Source of the DNA: CAWBRT01 sp050015355
GTDB lineage: Bacteria; Acidobacteriota; Terriglobia; Terriglobales; Acidobacteriaceae
Assembly: GCA_050015355.1 (NCBI GenBank)
Contig: JBEKBO010000200.1
Span: forward strand, 1 to 5,075
Reading direction: 5' to 3'
DNA: 5,075 bases
This document shows, piece by piece, positions 1 through 4,903 of the stretch. Positions within the stretch are counted from its first letter, which is position 1, and each line of letters opens with the position of its first letter. The position numbers were made by a program, and so were the translations under genes. Under the pieces are notes generated by a model. That model saw only the letters and a program-made list of their open reading frames with translations, had not been told where the DNA came from and made no database searches.

Positions 1-1418
1 TTGTTCAGCACAACGTGCAGGTAGGGCAGCTTGTACTGCGCTCCGACCGCCAACTCCTCAATCAGGAACTGAAAGTCGTAGTCGCCGGAAAGTGCAACGA
101 TTTCGCGCTCGGGATCGGCCGCACGGACACCTAGCGCCGCCGGGAGAGTCCAACCGAGCGGGCCGGCCTGGCCGCAGTTGATCCAGTTGCGCGGCTTGTA
201 AACGTGCAGGAACTGGGCGCCGGCAATCTGCGACAGGCCGATCGTCGTGACATAACAGGTGTCGCGACCGAAGGCCTCGTTCATTTCCTGATACACCCGC
301 TGCGGCTTAAGCGGGACATCCTCGAAATCGCTGCGACGGAGCATATTCAGCTTGCGGTGCTCACACTCTTGCGCCCACGTACTGCGATCCTTGAGCCTGC
401 CTGCCGCCTTGCGTTCCCTGGCTACATCGACGAAGAGTTCGAGTGCCGCCTTCGCATCGGAAACAATCCCAAAATCGGGGTTGAAGACACGGCCGATCTG
501 CGTCGGCTCGATGTCGACATGCACGAACGTGCGTCCTTTCGTGTAGCTCTCGATCGAGCCCGTATGACGATTGGCCCACCGGTTTCCAATGCCGAGCACA
601 AAGTCGGATTTGAGGAACGTCGCGTTGCCGTAACGATGGCTTGTCTGCAACCCAACCATCCCCGCCATCAGAGGATGATCGTCGGGAATTGCCCCCCAAG
701 CCATAAGCGTCGGGATCACCGGGACGCCCGTCGTCTCCGCAAACGCGACGAGGAGATCGGAAGCATCGGCATTGATGATCCCGCCGCCCGCGATGATCAA
801 CGGCCTCTCCGCAGCCTCCAGCATCTCCATGGCCTTTTCGATCTGACGCCGGGTCGCTGTAGGCTTGTAGACGGGCAGCGGTTCGTAGGTGTCCATATCG
901 AACTCAATCTCAGCCGTCTGGACGTCAATCGGGAGATCGATCAGCACCGGCCCGGGCCGGCCGGAGCGCATGATATGGAAGGCCTGCTGGAAGACACGGG
1001 GGACCAGCCCCGGCTCACGGACGGTGACCGCCCACTTCGTGACCGGCTTGGCAATCGACTCGATGTCGACCGCCTGGAAATCCTCTTTGTACAACTTAGC
1101 CCGAGGTGCTTGGCCGGTGATGCACAGAATGGGGATTGAATCGGCGGCGGCGGCGTAGAGGCCGGTAATCATGTCGGTCCCAGCCGGCCCCGAGGTTCCG
1201 ATGCAGACGCCGATCTTTCCCGGCATAGCCCGGCTGTAGCCGTCTGCCATGTGCGAAGCGGCCTCGACGTGGCGGGCCAGGATGTGGCGAATGCCACCAT
1301 GCTCGCGCATTGCTGCGTAGAACGGATTGATGGCGGCACCCGGGACACCGAACGCCATCGTGATGCCCTCGCTCTCCAATACGCGAACCGCCGCCTGAAC
1401 GGCTGTCATCCTCGGCAT
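1..1418 (-). CDS. gcl: Glyoxylate carboligase (tartronate-semialdehyde synthase), 3' end cut by window
   Basis: Gcl is a ThDP- and FAD-dependent cytoplasmic enzyme. It condenses two glyoxylate molecules to tartronate semialdehyde plus CO2, feeding glyoxylate into the glycerate pathway. The 472 residues visible align from memory almost continuously with E. coli Gcl (about 593 residues), so roughly the last 120 are outside the window. The N-terminal ThDP-binding domain has the Gcl signature RHVE at 49-52. Val51 stands where nearly all other ThDP enzymes have the catalytic Glu, which is diagnostic of Gcl against acetolactate synthase. GTSGPAGTDM follows at about 74-83, the middle domain contains MAGMVGLQT, and the C-terminal ThDP/Mg motif begins with GDYDF at 445-449. 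Its closing Asn pair lies at the window edge. The ATG at 1418 is preceded by AAAGGGG seven bases upstream. The gene has its own 283-bp leader and is not fused to hyi or glxR upstream. Codons are GC-rich. Confidence 0.97.
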   Translation of the reverse strand, partial: MPRMTAVQAAVRVLESEGITMAFGVPGAAINPFYAAMREHGGIRHILARHVEAASHMADGYSRAMPGKIGVCIGTSGPAGTDMITGLYAAAADSIPILCITGQAPRAKLYKEDFQAVDIESIAKPVTKWAVTVREPGLVPRVFQQAFHIMRSGRPGPVLIDLPIDVQTAEIEFDMDTYEPLPVYKPTATRRQIEKAMEMLEAAERPLIIAGGGIINADASDLLVAFAETTGVPVIPTLMAWGAIPDDHPLMAGMVGLQTSHRYGNATFLKSDFVLGIGNRWANRHTGSIESYTKGRTFVHVDIEPTQIGRVFNPDFGIVSDAKAALELFVDVARERKAAGRLKDRSTWAQECEHRKLNMLRRSDFEDVPLKPQRVYQEMNEAFGRDTCYVTTIGLSQIAGAQFLHVYKPRNWINCGQAGPLGWTLPAALGVRAADPEREIVALSGDYDFQFLIEELAVGAQYKLPYLHVVLN

Positions 1419-1425
1419 CTCGATT

Positions 1426-1432
1426 CCCCTTT
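1426..1432 (-). promoter_or_regulatory. Ribosome binding site of gcl
   Basis: The minus strand reads AAAGGGG, then seven bases, then the ATG at 1418. This purine-rich Shine-Dalgarno match supports that start. The resulting N-terminus (MPRMTAVQAAVRVLE) also lines up with the usual Gcl start. Confidence 0.6.
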
Positions 1433-1592
1433 CCCGGATTGTGCCCCGCAGCTTTTGTTAGGGCTGCTCTTCGTGCTTTTCGGTTAAGCTCTCCGTGGGA
1501 ACTACAGCGCCCGCGAACGTTCCCTATTCTACAAGGCGGGCCCTATGCATTCGGTTGCCGCCGAATCACGAGCGGCATGCATCGCCGCACTT

Positions 1593-1606
1593 GAGTAGAG
1601 CTACTC
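1593..1606. promoter_or_regulatory. Operator-like inverted repeat in gcl leader
   Basis: GAGTAG and CTACTC form perfect 6-bp arms around a two-base centre (AG). The site lies about 180 bp upstream of the gcl start, in otherwise non-coding DNA. The short centre makes it look more like a dimeric repressor or activator site than an RNA hairpin. No regulator gene is visible in the window, so its role is inferred only from symmetry and position. A chance occurrence is possible. Confidence 0.25.
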
Positions 1607-1662
1607 CCTTCCGTATTGATTCGTCATACCTCAATCAGGTGCAAGTAATCGGTCAATGTCGG

Positions 1663-1683
1663 AAAAAACGCCACCAGTGGCCG
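1663..1683 (-). terminator. Likely intrinsic terminator after the YceI-family gene
   Basis: On the minus strand a G/C-rich self-complementary element (GCCACTGGTGGC; GCCA/TGGC stem, CTGG loop, extendable with a bulge) is followed by G and six T. It begins about 19 bases after the TAA at 1702-1704. Position and the T-run fit Rho-independent termination. The stem is short, so efficiency is uncertain. It implies that the yceI-like gene and gcl are separate transcription units. Confidence 0.5.
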
Positions 1684-1701
1684 AGCCTGCTCCATGGCAG
1701 C

Positions 1702-2274
1702 TTACGGTTGGTTTTTCACTGCTTCCACGTTAATATCGACCTTGATTTCCTTGCCAACCGTCGTGCCGGTGGAATCGAATGAGACGTTGTAGTCGAAGCG
1801 GTTCAGGCTTGTGCTGGTCTCGATACCGAGGCGAATTTTACCCTTAATTTCGGCTTTCGCAAGCGTGATGGGTAACGTGACCTGGCGCGTAACACCCTTC
1901 ATTGTCAGGTTGCCGGTCACCTGAAGCTGGTCGCCGATCTTTTCAACCTTGGTGCTCTGGAAGCGGATCTCGGGATACTTGTCGGTCTCAAAAAAATTGG
2001 CGCTTCTAAGATCCTTGTCACGTGTTTGGTTGTCGGTATTCACACTCGCTGTTTTAATCACAGCCAGTACTGAGGACTTGGATGGGGCCTTCTCGTCGTA
2101 GGAAATCGTGCCCGAAACATCGCTGAACCTGCCGTGCACGGTGCTGATCATCAAATGCTTCACCGCGAAATTCGCCGAGGAATGGGCGGGATCGATTGTG
2201 AACTCATCGGCGGCAAAGACTTGCGCCGTAACGAACAGCAAAAACGCCAACAGTGCACATAAACGCGTCCGCAT
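1702..2274 (-). CDS. YceI-family secreted lipid-binding protein
   Basis: The 190-residue protein has a clear Sec signal peptide (Arg at 2 and 4, hydrophobic core about 5-19, V-F-A cleavage box ending at 21), so it should act in the periplasm. The mature part is a complete YceI domain of about 170 residues, a lipocalin-like beta-barrel that in characterised members binds polyisoprenoid or other amphiphilic lipids. Family landmarks are DPAHS at 28-32, VKH at 38-40, GRF at 48-50, the NTDN-x2-RD-x2-LRS block at 79-91 followed by FFE, GNLTMKGVTR at 121-130, and the C-terminal FDYNVSFD. The ATG at 2274 has GGAG five bases upstream (GGAGAACAA-ATG), an excellent site. The physiological ligand cannot be told from sequence. 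Family members have been linked to isoprenoid-quinone handling and acid, osmotic or other stress, which is family knowledge and not seen here. It has its own leader and terminator and looks monocistronic. Confidence 0.93.
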   Translation of the reverse strand: MRTRLCALLAFLLFVTAQVFAADEFTIDPAHSSANFAVKHLMISTVHGRFSDVSGTISYDEKAPSKSSVLAVIKTASVNTDNQTRDKDLRSANFFETDKYPEIRFQSTKVEKIGDQLQVTGNLTMKGVTRQVTLPITLAKAEIKGKIRLGIETSTSLNRFDYNVSFDSTGTTVGKEIKVDINVEAVKNQP

Positions 2275-2505
2275 TTGTTCTCCATTTCAGAGTAGTAATC
2301 CACATGAAAGATCCGCGGATTGCAGCCAGTGATGCAAGATTCCGAATGTGGGGCAATCGGAGCTTTGCCCTCACGCCCCGCGCGGAAATCTAGCCGCCGT
2401 TATTATCGAAGGACAGGATGGCGAAATCTGGTCAAAAGTGAACAGTGAGGGTCTACCGTCTCAAATCGGGAATATGACCCCACTGGGCGATTCCCCGGGT
2501 GGCTG
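2275..2505 (-). other. Intergenic spacer between VIT-family and YceI-family genes
   Basis: This 231-bp stretch should contain the promoter of the yceI-like gene. TTGCAT on the minus strand near 2333-2338 is a possible -35 box, with GGATCT 17 bases later as a poor -10 candidate, so no promoter is called. It also has a GGGCAA/TTGCCC dyad at 2351-2370. At 2429-2507 is a stretch with repeated GGTCA/GGGTC words that may be an insertion-sequence scar. There is no convincing terminator directly after the VIT-family stop, and no credible small gene was found. Confidence 0.4.
2351..2370. repeat. Small inverted repeat upstream of the YceI-family gene
   Basis: GGGCAA and TTGCCC are perfect 6-bp arms separated by eight bases (2357-2364), about 80 bp upstream of the yceI-like start. 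It could be an operator or a weak hairpin in the leader RNA. There is no following T-run. Function is unknown and chance is possible. Confidence 0.25.
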
Positions 2506-3201
2506 TCACGAAATCACTCGCGCTATCATGAACGCCACTGTTGCAGCTAGGCCACCAATGACCACCGTTTGGATCGCACTACGGAGCGGTGGCGCACCCG
2601 TAAAGCGGCCCTTGACGTAGCCAAAAACAGCTAGCGCGGTAAGAGTGATGATTGCCGATACAATAAGAGCCGTGCTCGCCCTAGTGAGGATAATGTACGG
2701 GCCGAGCGGGATGAAGCCGCCCGCGATATAAGCTCCTGCAATCGTTCCTGCACTGATAACCGCTCGTTTCGGATCAGGTTTCTCAAGGCCGAGTTCGAAT
2801 CGCATCATGAAGTCAACCCAGGCTTGCGGATGTGTTCTTAGCGCATCCACGACCGGCCTGCTTTCTTCTGTTGTCAAGCCATAGGCATGGAACACTTCGG
2901 CAACTTCGGCCGCCTCAATGTCGGGCTTCTCATTGACTTCCAATTCTTCTCGTGTCCTCTCGCTGAAGTAGTGTTCCGCGTCACTCTTGGCGGCCATGTA
3001 ACCGCCCAGCCCCATGGCGATTGAACCTGCCGCGATCTCTGCAAGGCCCGCGGTCACAATGATACCCGTTGTATTAATCGCGCCCGACAGACCCGCTGCT
3101 AGTGCAAACGGAACTGTCAATCCATCTGACATCCCGATCACAATGTCTTTAACTGTTTCGGATCCAGTAAAATGTCGCTCAATGTGTGTTGTTTGTGGCA
3201 T
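2506..3201 (-). CDS. VIT1/CCC1-family iron/manganese transporter
   Basis: This 231-residue inner-membrane protein belongs to the family of yeast CCC1 and plant VIT1, which move Fe2+ or Mn2+ out of the cytoplasm, usually by proton antiport. Predicted order: TM1 about 19-40 with the family motif D19-x3-G-x2-DGL-x2-PFAL; TM2 about 46-70 with GLAEI-AAGSIAMGLGGYMAAKS (acidic E55, M63); a soluble Glu-rich metal-binding stretch about 74-145 (E76, E81, E85, E86, E88, E91, E96, E99, E102, H77); then TM3 about 147-172 (GGFIPLGPY), TM4 about 176-197 and TM5 about 208-230. This is the full five-helix layout at normal length. The ATG at 3201 was chosen over one at 3312: the family homology begins close after it, GGAAAA lies five bases upstream, and the extra 37 residues (starting MWLNRLQ) are not family-like. 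It stands alone, with 231 bp downstream and 505 bp upstream free of genes. No Fur box or riboswitch was recognised. Substrate preference is not readable from sequence. Confidence 0.93.
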   Translation of the reverse strand: MPQTTHIERHFTGSETVKDIVIGMSDGLTVPFALAAGLSGAINTTGIIVTAGLAEIAAGSIAMGLGGYMAAKSDAEHYFSERTREELEVNEKPDIEAAEVAEVFHAYGLTTEESRPVVDALRTHPQAWVDFMMRFELGLEKPDPKRAVISAGTIAGAYIAGGFIPLGPYIILTRASTALIVSAIITLTALAVFGYVKGRFTGAPPLRSAIQTVVIGGLAATVAFMIARVIS

Positions 3202-3206
3202 AAGAG

Positions 3207-3212
3207 TTTTCC
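3207..3212 (-). promoter_or_regulatory. Ribosome binding site deciding the VIT-family start
   Basis: GGAAAA on the minus strand is followed by CTCTT and the ATG at 3201. It is a modest Shine-Dalgarno match at good spacing. It supports the short form (231 residues) rather than the 268-residue extension beginning at 3312. Confidence 0.5.
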
Positions 3213-3478
3213 AGGAACGTAGATAAGTAATACATGATTCACCAGCCTTATGCCGAACACAAGTTATTGGTTGAGAGTCCCAGTTTCCGGCTTGCAGACG
3301 ATTCAGCCACACCGCTGCCCACGGTCGGCGTTTAGGTCTTCGGCACCGCCTTCGGGCAAATCAGCAACAGTATCAGTTGCAGGAAACCACCAAATCGTAA
3401 TCACCGGGAAAACGGTCGGGCTGGCGGGGTTTCGTCGGGGGCAACTCGCCGTCGTCCGATAATGAGCAACAAACATCA

Positions 3479-3492
3479 GTTTTTAGCTCACC
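3479..3492 (+). repeat. 14-bp direct repeat, copy 1
   Basis: GTTTTTAGCTCACC occurs here and again, identically, at 3552-3565, start-to-start 73 bp. An exact 14-mer twice within 100 bp of non-coding DNA is unlikely by chance. The two copies are followed by different bases (GGAATC against TACTGA). Confidence 0.7.
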
Positions 3493-3537
3493 GGAATCGA
3501 CCCCGTTAAACCCTTTCGATTGAGGGGTGCGAAGACT

Positions 3538-3557
3538 CCCCCGGAGAGGGGGTTTTT
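3538..3557 (+). terminator. Terminator-like C5/G5 hairpin with T-run
   Basis: CCCCC (3538-3542), a five-base loop GGAGA, GGGGG (3548-3552), then TTTTT (3553-3557). In plus-strand RNA this has the form of an intrinsic terminator with a short but all-G/C stem. No plus-strand gene precedes it in the window. It might end an antisense or small RNA, or be part of a larger structured element. Its T-run is the start of the second 14-bp repeat, so the terminator reading may be coincidental. Confidence 0.35.
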
Positions 3558-3565
3558 AGCTCACC
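3552..3565 (+). repeat. 14-bp direct repeat, copy 2
   Basis: Identical to 3479-3492 (GTTTTTAGCTCACC). It overlaps the last G and the T-run of the C5/G5 hairpin and is followed nine bases later by the compound hairpin at 3574-3602. Confidence 0.7.
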
Positions 3566-3573
3566 TACTGAAG

Positions 3574-3602
3574 CCGCATACGGACGGTGCCGTACAACGC
3601 GG
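3574..3602. repeat. Compound hairpin
   Basis: CCGC (3574-3577) pairs with GCGG (3599-3602), and TACGG (3579-3583) pairs with CCGTA (3590-3594), closing a six-base loop ACGGTG. An asymmetric internal loop (A against CAAC) separates the two stems. The nine G/C-rich pairs should fold stably as RNA on either strand. The flank GAAGCCGCATACGG recalls the hairpin found before the reading frame of some bacterial group II introns, but no reverse transcriptase or domain V was found, so that resemblance is only a hint. Confidence 0.4.
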
Positions 3603-3706
3603 GGAATTCACTACTGAAAAGCAAGATTCCGGTTTAGAACTTTTGCGACCGCGGGCGGCGCCAGAGCTGTTGCCGTTCAGATGTGATGAGAGTGGGGTTG
3701 AGGTCG

Positions 3707-4573
3707 TTAAACCATTTGCTTTTCTTTCTTCCTGGCGCGGTATTCCTTACCTTTTGCGTGATACCAATCGTAATGACTTGCTTTCCGCTCACAGTTAAGA
3801 GAGCAGTATCGGACGTTCGGCTTGGCATTGGAAAACACTAAGTCGCACATTGCGAATTTGCAGATTTTGAAAGAACCATGGCAATGCCAAATGTCCAAGA
3901 AGAACATCAGATACATCGCGTCAAGCAGGCTATCGCAGCGCCACGATGAACACAGCCCTCCCGGACCAAGAAGTACCCTCGGCTTTACCGGCTTCACCAT
4001 TCTTCGATCTAGTTCGCGAGCAAGGATTCTTTCAGCCTCAGAAATCTGATCTGGCCTGATTTCGTCAGTTCGCGAATTTCTAGTCGCTGCCCACTTGCAG
4101 TAGAGATCGGAAAATTGCCTTTGATCGCGCCAGAACTCCTCTACATCTATTTTCGACCACGTCGATTCATTTACTCCGAGCACATTGGGTAAGATTGGCA
4201 GTCGATGAAGTGTGGACATCCAGACAGCGCTTGGAGCGATGATACCCGTTCTGAGTTCTTCAACTCGCCCTCTCCAATCTGCACCAAAGATATCGGTCAT
4301 TTCCGATTTCTCTACAGGAATTGGTCTATTGGGGGAGCCGTATGTGTGGAGGAAGGCGGTCAGCGAAGAATGACCTTCATCACGTTTAAGATTAGCGAAG
4401 ACGAGGTGAGGCGGGAAGATTGTATCGCGGCTGTTTGCCCACACCCTGTAAAGCGCGAACGGGTCAAAAGCTCTGTCCAATTGTTGCCCATACGCAAACG
4501 GAAGCTGCACCACCACTCCGTGAAATGGTTTGATTTCATCCCGTTGCGGGTTATCTATGGAATCTCTTGCCAC
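3707..4573 (-). CDS. Hypothetical protein with C-terminal CGNR-like zinc-binding motif
   Basis: I do not recognise this 288-residue cytoplasmic protein by name. No signal peptide or clear membrane span is seen. The C-terminus has four cysteines, C238-x4-C243-x13-C257-x3-C261, in the setting YCSLNCERKA, followed by a basic tail rich in Arg/Lys (about 263-286). This is the layout of treble-clef/CGNR-type zinc fingers of bacterial ABATE-like proteins, although the exact C-G-N-R letters are not kept. Just before it, LLDAMYLMFFLDIWHC (about 216-231) is the helix that commonly precedes such fingers. Around 70-82, LTAFLHTYG resembles the L-x2-F-x3-YG motif in the N-terminal part of such proteins. 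The best guess is a nucleic-acid-binding or regulatory protein. The start is GTG at 4573: an in-frame TAG lies nine bases upstream, and GGAGG sits 11 bases before the GTG, rather far. The next Met is residue 92. Codon use looks less GC-biased than gcl, a hint of transfer. The gene stands alone, with structured spacers on both sides. Confidence 0.7.
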   Translation of the reverse strand: MARDSIDNPQRDEIKPFHGVVVQLPFAYGQQLDRAFDPFALYRVWANSRDTIFPPHLVFANLKRDEGHSSLTAFLHTYGSPNRPIPVEKSEMTDIFGADWRGRVEELRTGIIAPSAVWMSTLHRLPILPNVLGVNESTWSKIDVEEFWRDQRQFSDLYCKWAATRNSRTDEIRPDQISEAERILARELDRRMVKPVKPRVLLGPGGLCSSWRCDSLLDAMYLMFFLDIWHCHGSFKICKFAMCDLVFSNAKPNVRYCSLNCERKASHYDWYHAKGKEYRARKKEKQMV

Positions 4574-4786
4574 GGCTAACTACGCCTCCGTCTGTCAGCA
4601 TCGAGCTTTACTTGAAGCTTGGTTGTGGTTCCGATCACTTCTACCGTGTCGTCGCCAGCTTTGCTTTCTCGAATAGACTCAAGAGTGGATCCGCCGCGAT
4701 TGAAAACCAACCTACATTCTCTCGCTTTGTTCCGCACTCGGACGCAAAAATGCCTAGAATCCCCCGCCAATCAGGACAAAATAGCA

Positions 4787-4824
4787 CGGCATTGGACAAG
4801 ATGAGGCGTTTTTGTCCAATGCCG
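4787..4824. repeat. Perfect 13-bp-arm inverted repeat
   Basis: CGGCATTGGACAA (4787-4799) and TTGTCCAATGCCG (4812-4824) are exact reverse complements around a 12-base centre. It lies 80 bp past the stop of the molybdo-flavoenzyme gene on the minus strand, so it could be a 3' mRNA hairpin of that transcript. No U-run follows the stem on either strand, so it is not a standard intrinsic terminator. The arms also fit a dimeric DNA-binding or recombinase site. An outer GGACAAAA at 4774-4781 is exactly complementary to TTTTGTCC at 4810-4817, allowing an alternative, mutually exclusive stem. Confidence 0.8.
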
Positions 4825-4826
4825 AA

Positions 4827-4853
4827 TGGATAGGTGTTCTGGACAGCTATCCA
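4827..4853. repeat. Second inverted repeat, TGGATAG/CTATCCA
   Basis: TGGATAG (4827-4833) and CTATCCA (4847-4853) are perfect 7-bp arms around 13 bases. The centre ends in TGGACAG (4840-4846), a near copy of the arm itself. It starts three bases after the larger palindrome and uses almost the same core word (GGATAG against GGACAA), so the two appear to be one composite element. Confidence 0.6.
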
Positions 4854-4903
4854 AATACAAAAAGCAGTCAACCGCAAGAGCGATCAGGCCCTATCAATCG
4901 TCG

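Larger units (their letters stand above)
1419..1701 (-). other. Intergenic leader of gcl
   Basis: This 283-bp stretch lies between the yceI-like stop and the gcl start and has no convincing gene on either strand. It holds a terminator-like hairpin just after the upstream gene, a 6-bp-arm dyad at 1593-1606, and ATGCAT-containing palindromic bits around 1545-1582. A TAGAAT sequence on the minus strand (about 1526-1531) could be a -10 box, but no good -35 box sits 16-18 bases upstream of it. No IclR/AllR-type operator was recognised. The gcl promoter should lie here, but I cannot place it firmly. Confidence 0.5.
3202..3706. other. 505-bp non-coding stretch with repeats
   Basis: No convincing gene lies between the zinc-motif protein gene and the VIT-family gene; the open frames here are short and look like no family I know. 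The part next to 3201 must hold the VIT-gene leader and promoter, but no box pair stands out. Visible structure: a GCAAC/GTTGC dyad at 3364-3380, two copies of a 14-bp direct repeat at 3479-3492 and 3552-3565, a C5/G5 hairpin followed by T5 at 3538-3557, and a compound hairpin at 3574-3602. The density of structure between 3479 and 3610 suggests a structured RNA or the scar of a mobile element rather than a plain spacer. Confidence 0.45.
4574..4903. other. 330-bp intergenic spacer with palindromes
   Basis: It separates the end of the molybdo-flavoenzyme gene from the start of the zinc-motif gene. About 4585-4589 is the GGAGG that probably serves the latter. The centre and right part hold the inverted repeats at 4774-4853. 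A minus-strand open frame of 64 codons (4770-4576) ends two bases before the GTG of the zinc-motif gene, but it begins with TTG, has no ribosome binding site and resembles nothing I know. No promoter could be placed with confidence. Confidence 0.45.

Noticed and set aside
204..1139. Long plus-strand open frame of 311 codons opposite gcl
   Set aside because: It is the antisense shadow of a GC-rich gene. The minus-strand frame is unmistakable Gcl, while this translation is Arg/Asp/His-rich and matches no family.
2348..2620. Plus-strand 90-codon open frame across the spacer and the end of the VIT-family gene
   Set aside because: Half of it is antisense to the transporter, and the rest overlaps repeat-like spacer DNA; no recognisable motif or ribosome binding site.
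3202..3312. 37-residue N-terminal extension of the VIT-family protein from an ATG at 3312
   Set aside because: The extension has no family similarity, and a Shine-Dalgarno sequence precedes the ATG at 3201, where family homology begins soon after.
3479..3565. CRISPR-like spacing of two identical 14-mers
   Set aside because: Only two copies, too short for a CRISPR repeat, no third unit at the same spacing and no cas gene nearby.
4205..4579. Plus-strand open frame of 124 codons opposite the zinc-motif gene
   Set aside because: It lies inside the 288-codon minus-strand gene, whose C-terminal cysteine motif and upstream GGAGG support that strand; this frame shows no motif.
4576..4770. Minus-strand 64-codon open frame ending two bases before the GTG of the zinc-motif gene, with a faint CsrA-like feel (GDDTVEVIG...KLQVKLDA)
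   Set aside because: It starts at TTG with no ribosome binding site, contains no internal Met, and lacks the conserved CsrA N-terminus; the similarity is too weak and gapped to call.
4787..4824. Intrinsic terminator of the molybdo-flavoenzyme gene
   Set aside because: The 13-bp stem is strong, but no U-run follows it on the minus strand (the bases after it are TGCTATTTTG) or on the plus strand, so it was listed as an inverted repeat only.
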